NCBI GenBank assembly: GCA_041664345.1 | Contig: JBAYKX010000001.1 | Location: forward strand, 62,001 to 126,000 | Origin: GWE2-40-63 sp041664345 | GTDB lineage: Bacteria; Bacteroidota; Bacteroidia; Bacteroidales; SZUA-534 | Reading direction: 5' to 3' | Length of the DNA: 64,000 nucleotides | In this document: positions 9,049-17,370 of the stretch, piece after piece | Numbering within the stretch: the stretch's first letter is position 1 | Layout of the letters: every line of letters begins with the position of its first letter | Notes under the pieces: generated by a model | The model's database searches: none | Seen by the model: the letters and a program-made list of their open reading frames with translations, nothing else | What the model was told of the DNA's origin: nothing | Position numbers and translations under genes: made by a program

Positions 9049-10578
9049 ATGACACATAAAAAAGCAATTTTAATGATTCTCGACGGTTGGGGAATTGGCG
9101 ACAAATCAAAGTCGGACGTAATTGCAACCGTGGGAGCACCCAATATTGAAGGGCTTACAGCCAAATATCCACATGCGCAATTGTTAACCAGTGGCGAAGA
9201 CGTGGGCTTGCCCGACGGACAAATGGGAAACAGCGAGGTAGGCCACCTGAATATTGGAGCCGGAAGGGTTTTGTATCAAGATTTGGTAAAAATAAATCTT
9301 GCCATCCGCAATAAATCTATCGAGAAAAACGAAACCATTGTTGAGGCATTCAATTATGCCAAGACGAATAATAAAGCCGTTCATTTTATTGGGCTAATTG
9401 GCCCCGGCGGTGTTCATGCCATGAGCGAGCATTTGCTTGCTTTGACTGACATGACTGCGAACTTCAACCTTGACCGGGTATTTGTTCATGCATTAACCGA
9501 TGGCCGCGATACCGACCCAAGAAGCGGATTGGGATTCATGAAAGTGGTAGTGGAACATCTCAAAGGAACCAAAGTAAAAATGGCTTCCTTAATTGGCCGC
9601 TATTATACCATGGATCGTGATAAACGTTGGGATCGCATAAAACAGGGCTACGATTTAATGGTTTCGGGAACAGGAAAACATGCCACCGATGTCCTAAAAG
9701 CCATGGAAGAGTCGTATGCCGAAGGATTAACCGATGAATTTGTGAAACCTACTGTTTTTGTGGATGCCAACAACAAACCCGTTGGAACCATCCAAGAAGG
9801 CGATGTGGTTTTTTGCTACAATTACCGGACCGACCGTTTGCGCCAGATAACAACGGTACTTACCCAAAAGGATATGCCCGAATTTGGGATGAAAACCTTA
9901 CCCTTGTATTACGTTACAATGACCACCTACGATGAAAACTTTAAAGGCATTAAGGTGGCTTTTACCAAAGATAACGTATTAAATACCATTGGCGAAACCA
10001 TTTCAAAAGCTGGATTGAAACAAATACGCATTGCCGAAACCGAAAAATATGCCCATGTTACCTTTTTTATGAACGGTGGCCGTGAAGATGAATTCAATGG
10101 TGAAAAACGGATTTTAATTAACTCCCCAAAAGTAGCCACTTACGATTTACAACCAGAGATGAGCGCCTTTGAAGTAAAAGATGCCATTGTAGCGGAACTG
10201 AATAAAGGGGAGGTTGATTTTGTGGTCTTGAATTTTGCCAACGGCGATATGGTTGGCCATACCGGTTTTTACGAAGCCATCAGTAAAGCGGTTAAAACCG
10301 TGGATCAGTGCGTGGGCGAAGTAGTGACGGCTGCCCGCAACCATGGCTATGAGGTGGTAATTATTGCCGACCACGGAAACGCCGACATGGCTGTTAACGA
10401 AGACGGTTCGCCTAACACGGCGCACTCCTTAAATCCCGTTCCTATTATTGTGGTCTCCGATGCCATAAAATCGGTTGAAAACGGCATTCTGGCCGATGTG
10501 GCTCCAACCATCTTAACTTTGATGGGATTGCTAATACCGTACGACATGACCGGTAAAGTACTGGTGAAGATGAAGTAG
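9049..10578 (+). CDS. gpmI: 2,3-bisphosphoglycerate-independent phosphoglycerate mutase
   Basis: 509 residues, full length for the iPGM family. It interconverts 3- and 2-phosphoglycerate in cytosolic glycolysis and gluconeogenesis through a phosphoserine intermediate. The alkaline-phosphatase-fold motifs are visible: MILDGWG with metal ligand Asp12, catalytic Ser62 in GQMGNSEVGH, HALTDGRDTDP, the RYYTMDRDKRWDR block, and the C-terminal metal sites NFANGDMVGHTG and ADHGNADM. It is a monocistronic unit, with a good promoter box before it and a strong terminator after it. Nothing unusual. Confidence 0.98.
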   Translation: MTHKKAILMILDGWGIGDKSKSDVIATVGAPNIEGLTAKYPHAQLLTSGEDVGLPDGQMGNSEVGHLNIGAGRVLYQDLVKINLAIRNKSIEKNETIVEAFNYAKTNNKAVHFIGLIGPGGVHAMSEHLLALTDMTANFNLDRVFVHALTDGRDTDPRSGLGFMKVVVEHLKGTKVKMASLIGRYYTMDRDKRWDRIKQGYDLMVSGTGKHATDVLKAMEESYAEGLTDEFVKPTVFVDANNKPVGTIQEGDVVFCYNYRTDRLRQITTVLTQKDMPEFGMKTLPLYYVTMTTYDENFKGIKVAFTKDNVLNTIGETISKAGLKQIRIAETEKYAHVTFFMNGGREDEFNGEKRILINSPKVATYDLQPEMSAFEVKDAIVAELNKGEVDFVVLNFANGDMVGHTGFYEAISKAVKTVDQCVGEVVTAARNHGYEVVIIADHGNADMAVNEDGSPNTAHSLNPVPIIVVSDAIKSVENGILADVAPTILTLMGLLIPYDMTGKVLVKMK

Positions 10579-10597
10579 TTTTACAGACATTATAAGG

Positions 10598-10624
10598 AAA
10601 ACCCCAGCTAAAACTGGGGTTTTT
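10598..10624 (+). terminator. rho-independent terminator after gpmI
   Basis: Stem CCCCAG / CTGGGG (10602-10607 and 10614-10619), extended by A/T pairs, loop CTAAAA, followed by TTTTT. It lies 20 bases after the gpmI stop. Confidence 0.9.
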
Positions 10625-10955
10625 GCTTATTTAAAAAAAAGTTTGATGCTGCCTAGGTACTGTAGAATTAAGCGACATGAGGAAAATTAATTTATAATTG
10701 CAAATCGATGACTTTTAGTTAAGGTTTATGAATGTTATATGAGTCGTAAAGAAACTGGGAATATGAAAAGGGTTTCAAGGTTACAGGTTTCTATTTTCTA
10801 TTTTCTAAACTCTTATCTCACATCTTCTGTCTCACATCTCATATCCTAACACTAGAATATTCTTTCGGCTAGCAAAACGACATTGAATTCCAAATCCGTA
10901 AACTGTGTTTTAGTTTCAATTCCATTTTACTAATTTGCACCCAAAATAATTTATT
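10625..10955. other. gene-free spacer with pyrimidine-rich degenerate repeats
   Basis: No gene. From about 10780 to 10855 there are degenerate TTTCTATTTTC / CTCACATCTTC units similar in kind to those in the composite elements. Just upstream of the helicase gene an AATTTGCACCC stretch near 10934 resembles, but does not match, the TAnnTTTG box. Confidence 0.45.
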
Positions 10956-13900
10956 ATGCCTTCTGCCGAAAACACTCCCGTTTACATTAAAAAATACATT
11001 GCTTTTTATGCTGATAACCAGATAGTACAAAGGGGTAAAGATATATTACAGAGCAAAGCGGTAAATTTTGTTGAATATGTTGACAAAACCGATAGCTGGC
11101 ACTTTACCGTACAGGGAACTTCCCGTTATACGGTAAAAGTTTCGGGAGTAAAGAACCACGATATGGAATGTTCCTGCACCTGCCCTTACGATTGGGGTAA
11201 AATATGCAAACATACTGTAGCATCGTTGCTCTATATTTCCGACAGTTTTAATAAAGCATTGCTGCCTTCATCATCTCAATATGCCCATAAGCCAATTGCT
11301 TACCGTGGTGGCCAAAATTCGCGGTATCAAATAACCGAATACAAGATTATTACCCGGAAATGGGTTGAACTCAATTCCGATACCCGCATTTTTAATCAAG
11401 CGCAATATTATAACTATGGCTACGGCATTTCGGGTTTTGAGGTCTCAAAAAACAAGGTGGTTTTCAATTTGTCGGGTTCGCTCAATGGCAATGTTTGTTT
11501 TGAGTTTGAAAACGGTTCGGTTTATACCTCATCGGAAGGTACTGAAAAAACGGCTAAACTTCGGCAAAACGAAATATACTGTTTGCTCCAAATTGCAAAA
11601 TCGGCCACTCCCGATTTGTTCGATATTGTTTTTAGCCCACGGCTCAATGATTATAACCAAACCATCCTTAAAAAATACGGTTTCCCGGAATCGTATCCTT
11701 TCGAAAACCATTTTGAGCTAGGATTCGATCCTGGTGTGGGGATATTTGCAAAATTCAAAAATGAATCTTATGGGTTAATTCCTATCGAGAAACAAGATTC
11801 AAATGAATTGCTGGGGTTCATTAATCAATCGCAAAAAACCACACCACTACCAAACTCAATTTTTAAACAAAAAGAAGCCCGCAGCCTGGGTTTTGTATTA
11901 AAAAAAAATTGGTGGAAAAACGGATTCTCTAATGTTGATAATTCCTATGAGGATGAAGATTTTGACGAAGACTTTGACGATGATTATGAAAACGACGAAG
12001 ATGATTCGGCCAACCCAATTGGAAATTCCGCAAATTCGCTGAATGAACCAAAAGGATTACTGGAACTGGTTCCCATTATTGGTAAACCGAATAAAGCGTG
12101 TATTGAATTGGCCAGCCATATTGAGGAATATTATCCGCAACATGGGCATAATTACCAAATAACAATTTCCGATAGCGCCAACGAATTGCTTAAATTGGCA
12201 GACGAATTAACCTACATTAAGCAACCCAACGAGGCCCTGCAACACAAAAAAAGAATGATGGAGCTGTTGGTAGATCAGCCACTTGTGTATGCGCATACCG
12301 TTCCTGTCCACCAGATTAAAAAGGGAAACCTGCAAAAGTTCAATTTATCGGCAGAACCTGCTGAAATACAGTTCAATGTAATTGAAGACAACGACCTGAT
12401 TAAGGCCGATTGCCAATTTAAAATCAATAATTCGTTTTACGATTTGAATAAATTCGACAGAAACAATTCCGATTCCCATTTTTTGCTGATAAACAAAACA
12501 TATCACCTGGTAAAAGACAGCCTCACCAGCCAGTATATTTATAATCTGCCTGTAAGCCTAAAAATGGTGAAATCCCACAAAAAAGAGTTTTTGGATAGCG
12601 TAATCATCCCAATTTCAAAACACTTTGACGTGGAATTTCAAAACGAGCTGTTCCAAACAGAAACCATTGAACTCGATTTTCACAAAAAGCAGGTTTTTTT
12701 ATCGGAAGTTAACGAATTTGTGATAATTACCCCTCAGGTTGTTTACGACAACGGGGTGGAAGCTACGCTTCACCAAACCGGAAATATAATTGCCCAGCAA
12801 CCCGACAAGATTCTGATTTACAAACGAAACCTGGAATTGGAAGACGATTTTGTGGCACAATTGGCCGACATGCACCCTAAGTTCGCCGATCAAAGCAACA
12901 ACCGGATATTTTATTTGCATTATACCGATTTTACCACCAACATGTGGTTTTACAAGTTTTTTGACCAATTGCAGGCAAACCACATTGAAGTATTTGGTTT
13001 AAAGGAACTTAAAAATTTTAAATATTCACCCTATAAAGGAAAAATAAGCACTTCAATTAAATCGGGACAAGATTGGTTCGAAGTGTCGGTGCAAATAAGT
13101 TTTGGCGACAATACGGTCAGCCTTGCCGATATTAAAAAAGCCGTTATCAACAAACAACGGTACATTCAGCTAAAAGACGGATCGGTAGGTATTTTGCCAT
13201 CGGAATGGTTCCACAAATTGGAAAAATATTTCCGTAACGGTGAGATAAAAAAGGACAAACTGAATATTTCAAAACTCCGTTTCTCAATAATTGATGAGCT
13301 TTTTGATGAGCTTAACGAAAACGAAATATTTGCCGAACTGCATGATAAAAAGAAGCGCCTGGAAACCTTTACCGAAATTTCGTCCACTAAAATCCCAAAA
13401 GAAATATCGGCTCATTTGCGCGATTATCAAAAAGAGGTGCTCAACTGGCTCAATTTTTTGGATTCCATGCAATGGGGCGGTATTTTGGCCGATGACATGG
13501 GATTGGGGAAAACCTTGCAGATAATCACTTTTATACAGCATACGGTAAACCAAAAACATTCCACTCAATTGGTGGTGGTGCCTACCACGCTGCTTTTTAA
13601 CTGGGAAAACGAGTTGCGTAAATTTGCACCCAAACTTAAAGCCCATTATCATTATGGACCTGACCGCAATCAATATACCGAACTGTTTGGTGAGCACCAT
13701 ATTGTATTTACTACATACGGAATATTGCTGCGCGACATTGAATTTATAAGCAAATTTACTTTCAACTATGTGTTTTTGGATGAATCGCAGGCCATAAAAA
13801 ACCCGGCCTCGCGTCGTTACAAAGCCGCTAACCTTATTAGCGCCAAAAACCGGGTGGCATTAACCGGAACACCAATTGAGAACAGCACGTTCGACCTTTT

Positions 13901-14801
13901 TGCCCAAATGAATTTTGTGAACCGGGGAATATTTGGCAGTCCACAGGTTTTTAAGGAGAGTTATTCAAACCCTATCGACAAAGAGGGGAACGAAGCTATT
14001 GCCAGCGAACTGCACCGGCTTACACATCCTTTTATATTACGGCGCACCAAAGAGCATGTGGCTAAAGAGCTTCCGCCTAAAACCGAGGACATTATTTATT
14101 GCGAAATGGAACCAGAACAGCGCAAAGTTTACGATGCCTACCGGAACAATTACAGGAATAAACTGCTCAACAAAATTGAAGGCGAAGGGCTCGAAAAATC
14201 GAAACTTATGGTGCTTGAAGCCCTCACCAGGCTTCGCCAGATTTGCGATTCACCAGTTTTATTGAACGATGAATCAATTCCAGAAAAACAATCGGTAAAA
14301 GTAAAAGAGATTATCCGCCATATAACCGAAAAAACCGCCAATCTCAAGATTCTGGTGTTTTCGCAGTTTGTTAAAATGCTTACTATTGTTAAAGATGAAC
14401 TGCTGAACCTTAACATCCCATTTGAGTACCTCGATGGCCAGTGCAACAATATACAACGGGAAAAAGCGGTTACCAATTTTCAGGAAAATGAAGGATTACG
14501 GGTGTTTTTAATTAGCCTACGGGCGGGCGGTACGGGCCTTAACCTTACCGCAGCCGACTATGTGTATCTGCTCGACCCATGGTGGAACCCGGCAGTGGAA
14601 AACCAAGCCATCGACCGTTGCTACCGTATTGGACAAGACAAAAAAGTATTTGCCTACCGCTTGATTTGCAAAGACACCGTTGAGGAAAAAATTATGAACC
14701 TACAGAGCAAGAAGCTTAAAATTGCCACCGACATCATACAAACCGACAAAAACATTATGAAAACCATTGATGTCAATGATATTAAGGAACTGTTTTCGTA
14801 A
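10956..14801 (+). CDS. SWIM zinc-finger SNF2-family helicase/ATPase
   Basis: 1,281 residues. An N-terminal SWIM finger is visible (CSCTCPYDWGKICKH; C74, C76, C84, H86), followed by a long region with an acidic run near 328-350 (DEDFDEDFDDDYENDED), and a C-terminal SNF2 motor from about 815. Motor motifs: I DDMGLGKT (846-853, Lys852), II DESQ (942-945, in place of DEAH), III ALTGTPIEN, then RAGGTGLNLTAADYV, DPWWNPAVENQAIDRCYRIGQ-like V/VI with the arginine finger. SNF2 motors translocate on double-stranded DNA or remodel nucleoprotein; SWIM fingers bind DNA or protein. The bacterial members' cellular role is not settled; transcription recycling or repair are possibilities. Its stop is 2 bases from the convergent enoyl-CoA hydratase stop, with no terminator between. 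Confidence 0.93.
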   Translation: MPSAENTPVYIKKYIAFYADNQIVQRGKDILQSKAVNFVEYVDKTDSWHFTVQGTSRYTVKVSGVKNHDMECSCTCPYDWGKICKHTVASLLYISDSFNKALLPSSSQYAHKPIAYRGGQNSRYQITEYKIITRKWVELNSDTRIFNQAQYYNYGYGISGFEVSKNKVVFNLSGSLNGNVCFEFENGSVYTSSEGTEKTAKLRQNEIYCLLQIAKSATPDLFDIVFSPRLNDYNQTILKKYGFPESYPFENHFELGFDPGVGIFAKFKNESYGLIPIEKQDSNELLGFINQSQKTTPLPNSIFKQKEARSLGFVLKKNWWKNGFSNVDNSYEDEDFDEDFDDDYENDEDDSANPIGNSANSLNEPKGLLELVPIIGKPNKACIELASHIEEYYPQHGHNYQITISDSANELLKLADELTYIKQPNEALQHKKRMMELLVDQPLVYAHTVPVHQIKKGNLQKFNLSAEPAEIQFNVIEDNDLIKADCQFKINNSFYDLNKFDRNNSDSHFLLINKTYHLVKDSLTSQYIYNLPVSLKMVKSHKKEFLDSVIIPISKHFDVEFQNELFQTETIELDFHKKQVFLSEVNEFVIITPQVVYDNGVEATLHQTGNIIAQQPDKILIYKRNLELEDDFVAQLADMHPKFADQSNNRIFYLHYTDFTTNMWFYKFFDQLQANHIEVFGLKELKNFKYSPYKGKISTSIKSGQDWFEVSVQISFGDNTVSLADIKKAVINKQRYIQLKDGSVGILPSEWFHKLEKYFRNGEIKKDKLNISKLRFSIIDELFDELNENEIFAELHDKKKRLETFTEISSTKIPKEISAHLRDYQKEVLNWLNFLDSMQWGGILADDMGLGKTLQIITFIQHTVNQKHSTQLVVVPTTLLFNWENELRKFAPKLKAHYHYGPDRNQYTELFGEHHIVFTTYGILLRDIEFISKFTFNYVFLDESQAIKNPASRRYKAANLISAKNRVALTGTPIENSTFDLFAQMNFVNRGIFGSPQVFKESYSNPIDKEGNEAIASELHRLTHPFILRRTKEHVAKELPPKTEDIIYCEMEPEQRKVYDAYRNNYRNKLLNKIEGEGLEKSKLMVLEALTRLRQICDSPVLLNDESIPEKQSVKVKEIIRHITEKTANLKILVFSQFVKMLTIVKDELLNLNIPFEYLDGQCNNIQREKAVTNFQENEGLRVFLISLRAGGTGLNLTAADYVYLLDPWWNPAVENQAIDRCYRIGQDKKVFAYRLICKDTVEEKIMNLQSKKLKIATDIIQTDKNIMKTIDVNDIKELFS

Positions 14802-14803
14802 AC

Positions 14804-15547
14804 CTAAAACCTTTCCCCAATCCCCTCTTTTCCCGAACTGACCAAAAGCTTGCCAAACAAGGCGGCTTCGTGGGCATATCGGGTATTCACATCAGCCGTG
14901 TGGTTCAGTTGCAGCATTTTTTTTGTGGCTTTCACCGCTTGGCTATTCAGTTTGCCAAAATAGGATTCCATGGAAGAAATAGTCGCATCAAGGGTACCTT
15001 CGGGAATCAACCGTTGTACCAACCCTTGCTGAAGCGCCAAATCAGTGGGAATGTTTTCGCCCGTCAGTAGATAATACGCCGCTTGGCTATAACCTATTTG
15101 AATGGGAAGCTTCACCGTTCCCCCTGCTCCGGGGATAATGCCGTATTGCAGTTCAGGCAATCCCAGTTTTGCGGTTTCGGTTGCTATCCGCACATCGCAA
15201 TGCAACGCCAGTTCCAGTCCACCGCCCAAACAAACACCGGAAATAAATGCCAACGTAGGAACCTCAACCGTTTGTAAAAGCCGAAAGGTATCGTGGATAA
15301 AGTGGCTCCGGCGTTCGGCCTCCTCTTGTGTCAATAGTTTCATCTCTTTTAAATCGCCCCCGGCGCTGAAAGCTTTTTCGGAACCGTAAACAAATAGGGC
15401 ATTCACCGCATTAACTTCAATAGCCGAAATAGCATGATTCAGTTCTTCTACCATTTGAAAGCAGATAGCATTTAGCTTATTAGGTCTGTTTAACTGGATG
15501 TGTGCCACTCCTTGGCTGCTGAACGATTTTATGTATTGGTACTCCAT
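14804..15547 (-). CDS. enoyl-CoA hydratase/isomerase (crotonase family)
   Basis: 247 residues from the ATG at 15547 (MEYQYIKSF); the frame runs back to 15634 but the extra residues are not family-like. Oxyanion-hole segments are SAGGDLKEM (61-69) and GVCLGGGLELALHCD (104-118). Both crotonase catalytic glutamates appear to be present: Glu112 in LELA and Glu132 in PELQYGIIPGAGG. That favours true hydratase activity (trans-2-enoyl-CoA to 3-hydroxyacyl-CoA) in fatty-acid or amino-acid-derived acyl-CoA breakdown. No other beta-oxidation gene is adjacent, so the pathway is unclear. Convergent with the helicase. Confidence 0.9.
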   Translation of the reverse strand: MEYQYIKSFSSQGVAHIQLNRPNKLNAICFQMVEELNHAISAIEVNAVNALFVYGSEKAFSAGGDLKEMKLLTQEEAERRSHFIHDTFRLLQTVEVPTLAFISGVCLGGGLELALHCDVRIATETAKLGLPELQYGIIPGAGGTVKLPIQIGYSQAAYYLLTGENIPTDLALQQGLVQRLIPEGTLDATISSMESYFGKLNSQAVKATKKMLQLNHTADVNTRYAHEAALFGKLLVSSGKEGIGERF

Positions 15548-15633
15548 AATCTCAGGTAAATGAAGGGTTAAATCTACAAAAAATACCCATGTTTTAATTG
15601 CACCGTACCAAAATTCGAATTTAATTGCTTGCA

Positions 15634-15713
15634 AGTCACGGCGTGACTAATTGATTAAAAGTCACTTATTAAAGTCGATTAGGTAATTATTATTAAAGAG
15701 TCACACCGTGACT
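15634..15713. repeat. paired 15-bp palindromes AGTCAC(G/A)CCGTGACT-type
   Basis: AGTCACGGCGTGACT at 15634-15648 and AGTCACACCGTGACT at 15699-15713. Each is close to self-complementary, and the second is the reverse complement of the first with one mismatch. A half-site AAGTCACTT lies between them at about 15658. They sit in the divergent gap between the hydratase and the DsrE-like gene, so they could be operator sites, or a small REP-like element. Confidence 0.6.
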
Positions 15714-15816
15714 ATTAGTAGGGTGATATAGAAACTTAAAACTCAGCCTCAAGAATTAACATCTTTCGGAAAATAGTTATTAGATTCGCATACTAAACAT
15801 AAATAACAAATCGGAA

Positions 15817-16164
15817 ATGAAAAAAAACGAAAATACCCTCATACAAGTGAACCAATTTGGCATGGGCCAAGGCAACGATGAATTGGGACTTAAACTAATT
15901 GGCAACTATTTCAAAATTTTGGTAGAAGACAATCACCTTCCCCGTTTCATTGCATTTTACAACAGCGGGGTAAAGATTATCTGCAAAGGCTCACCTATTA
16001 TTGAAGTACTCAAAACGATTGAATCAATGGGAGTAAAACTGTTGGCTTGCAAAACCTGTCTCGATTTTTATGAATTAACCGACAAAATTGAAGTAGGTGT
16101 GGCCGGTACCATGCATGATATTGTTTTGCTACAGGCCAATGCCGATAAGGTGATTACGTTGTAG
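15817..16164 (+). CDS. DsrE-domain protein resembling the C-terminal half of selenium-metabolism protein YedF
   Basis: 115 residues. The opening (QVNQFGMGQGNDELGLKLIGNYF), middle (FYNSGVKIICKGSPIIEVL) and KLLACKTCLDFYEL block follow the DsrE domain of YedF-type proteins, including the conserved Cys pair in CKTC. YedF usually carries an N-terminal TusA domain (with CPxP) that would deliver sulfur or selenium; here it is missing, so this is a stand-alone DsrE subunit. Probable role: sulfur or selenium relay in the cytosol, partner unknown. It stands alone, preceded by a pair of palindromes and followed by a composite repeat element. Confidence 0.75.
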   Translation: MKKNENTLIQVNQFGMGQGNDELGLKLIGNYFKILVEDNHLPRFIAFYNSGVKIICKGSPIIEVLKTIESMGVKLLACKTCLDFYELTDKIEVGVAGTMHDIVLLQANADKVITL

Positions 16165-16555
16165 TTTGATTTATTAGCTTCTGGGTGCTGGATACTGGAT
16201 ACTGGTTGCTGGATGCTTGTAGCTGGTTACTCGTTAAATGGTTCAAATCTCTAATTTCTAATTTCTTGTCTTTGGTTTATGTACTTCTTACTTCTCCATA
16301 TTGCGGTGCATGTACATTGCCATTTCATTGCAACCTCGTTTGATGCACCGCTTTAATTATACCCTATTCTACCAAGGGCTCCCGATAGCTATCGGGACTT
16401 GGCTTCGTTCTTACGCCCCGTTGGGGCTTCACCAGCATCTAACTTCCGTCTTCCAACTTCGGTCTTCGGTCTTCCAACTTCTAATCTTTAGTATGGCTGC
16501 TGGTTGATGAGTTCTACTATCTAAAATCTAATCTCTATTTTCTAAATTCTAAACT
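16165..16555. repeat. composite intergenic element, copy 2
   Basis: Same layout as 8540-8880: CTGGATACTGG / CTGGATGCTTG units (about 16182-16225); GCGGTGCAT (16303-16311) pairing with ATGCACCGC (16343-16351); hairpin two, here CCAAG…CCCGATAGCTATCGGG…CTTGG (about 16372-16401), changed in sequence but still able to pair; hairpin three GCCCCGTTGGGGC (about 16416-16428); then CTTCCAACTTC and TCTAATTTCTAA units to 16560. Most of this 391-base gap is the element; no gene is present. Confidence 0.75.
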
Positions 16556-17296
16556 CTAATTTCTCACTTCTAATTGTTTTTGAATTGAGCTCTTTACCTC
16601 AACCAACAACTCCTCGTCACTTTTACCAATGCGTTCCACCGGTTGAAGAGCCGTATAAGTAAGCCATAACCCAATATTCAATGGAAACTGTCCCCATTTA
16701 TGCAGTTTATAGTTACCATCAATCACCAAAGGTACTACTAGAGCCGATGGCGCTGCTTTCAACAAGGTTTTGAAACCTGCCAATTGGAATTCCTTCAATT
16801 GCCCGGTTTTACTGCGGGTGCCTTCCGGAAAAATGCACACGCTCCAGTTCCGCTCTTCCATGTTTTTGCCCAGTTTCAATATTTCGCGTATCGACTGCGA
16901 TCCATTGTGCCTATCAATAAGGACTGAGCCTCCTTTGCGCAAATTATAGGAAATGCTGGGCAGGTTTTTACCCAATTCCTTTTTCGATATAAACTTGGTA
17001 TGATGCTTCCGGAAACCCCAAACCACCGGCGAAATATCGTACATGCTTTGATGGTTCGACACAATGATCAAAGGTTGATTTTTTGGCAATTCATTAAATC
17101 CGTAAAACGACGGACGGCAAAGCAATGTGTAAAGGTTTTGTACCAAAAGGAAGTTTAATAGGTCAACGGCTCGTTTATGGGCCGAATAGCCAAAAACCGT
17201 GTAAGCCACTACCTGAATGGGATGAAAAATTCCCAATAAGGTAAACATCAGGAAAAAATGGATAACCGAAAAAGGGAAGGCCAAGACTTTGCGCAT
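16556..17296 (-). CDS. plsC: 1-acyl-sn-glycerol-3-phosphate acyltransferase
   Basis: 246 residues from the ATG at 17296; the longer frame to 17413 would run into the upstream gene and its terminator. It transfers an acyl group to lysophosphatidate to give phosphatidate, at the inner membrane. Family motifs: NHQSMYD with His82 and Asp87 (HX4D), the substrate motif FPEGTRS at 156-162, and the later hydrophobic ALVVPLVIDG. The N-terminal third has a hydrophobic segment (FSVIHFFLMFTLLGIF). Terminator 17316-17345 lies immediately upstream, so expression depends on read-through from nrdJ or a promoter I cannot see. Confidence 0.93.
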   Translation of the reverse strand: MRKVLAFPFSVIHFFLMFTLLGIFHPIQVVAYTVFGYSAHKRAVDLLNFLLVQNLYTLLCRPSFYGFNELPKNQPLIIVSNHQSMYDISPVVWGFRKHHTKFISKKELGKNLPSISYNLRKGGSVLIDRHNGSQSIREILKLGKNMEERNWSVCIFPEGTRSKTGQLKEFQLAGFKTLLKAAPSALVVPLVIDGNYKLHKWGQFPLNIGLWLTYTALQPVERIGKSDEELLVEVKSSIQKQLEVRN

Positions 17297-17315
17297 AACT
17301 TGCTGATTTAGGAAT

Positions 17316-17345
17316 AAAAAAAGGGGGCTAGCACTCCCCCTTTTT
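17316..17345 (-). terminator. rho-independent terminator after nrdJ (can work in both directions)
   Basis: Stem GGGGG…CCCCC with A-run on one side and T-run on the other (AAAAAAAGGGGG / CCCCCTTTTTT), 26 bases after the nrdJ stop. Confidence 0.85.
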
Positions 17346-17370
17346 ATAGCGATTAAAATATACTGGTAGC

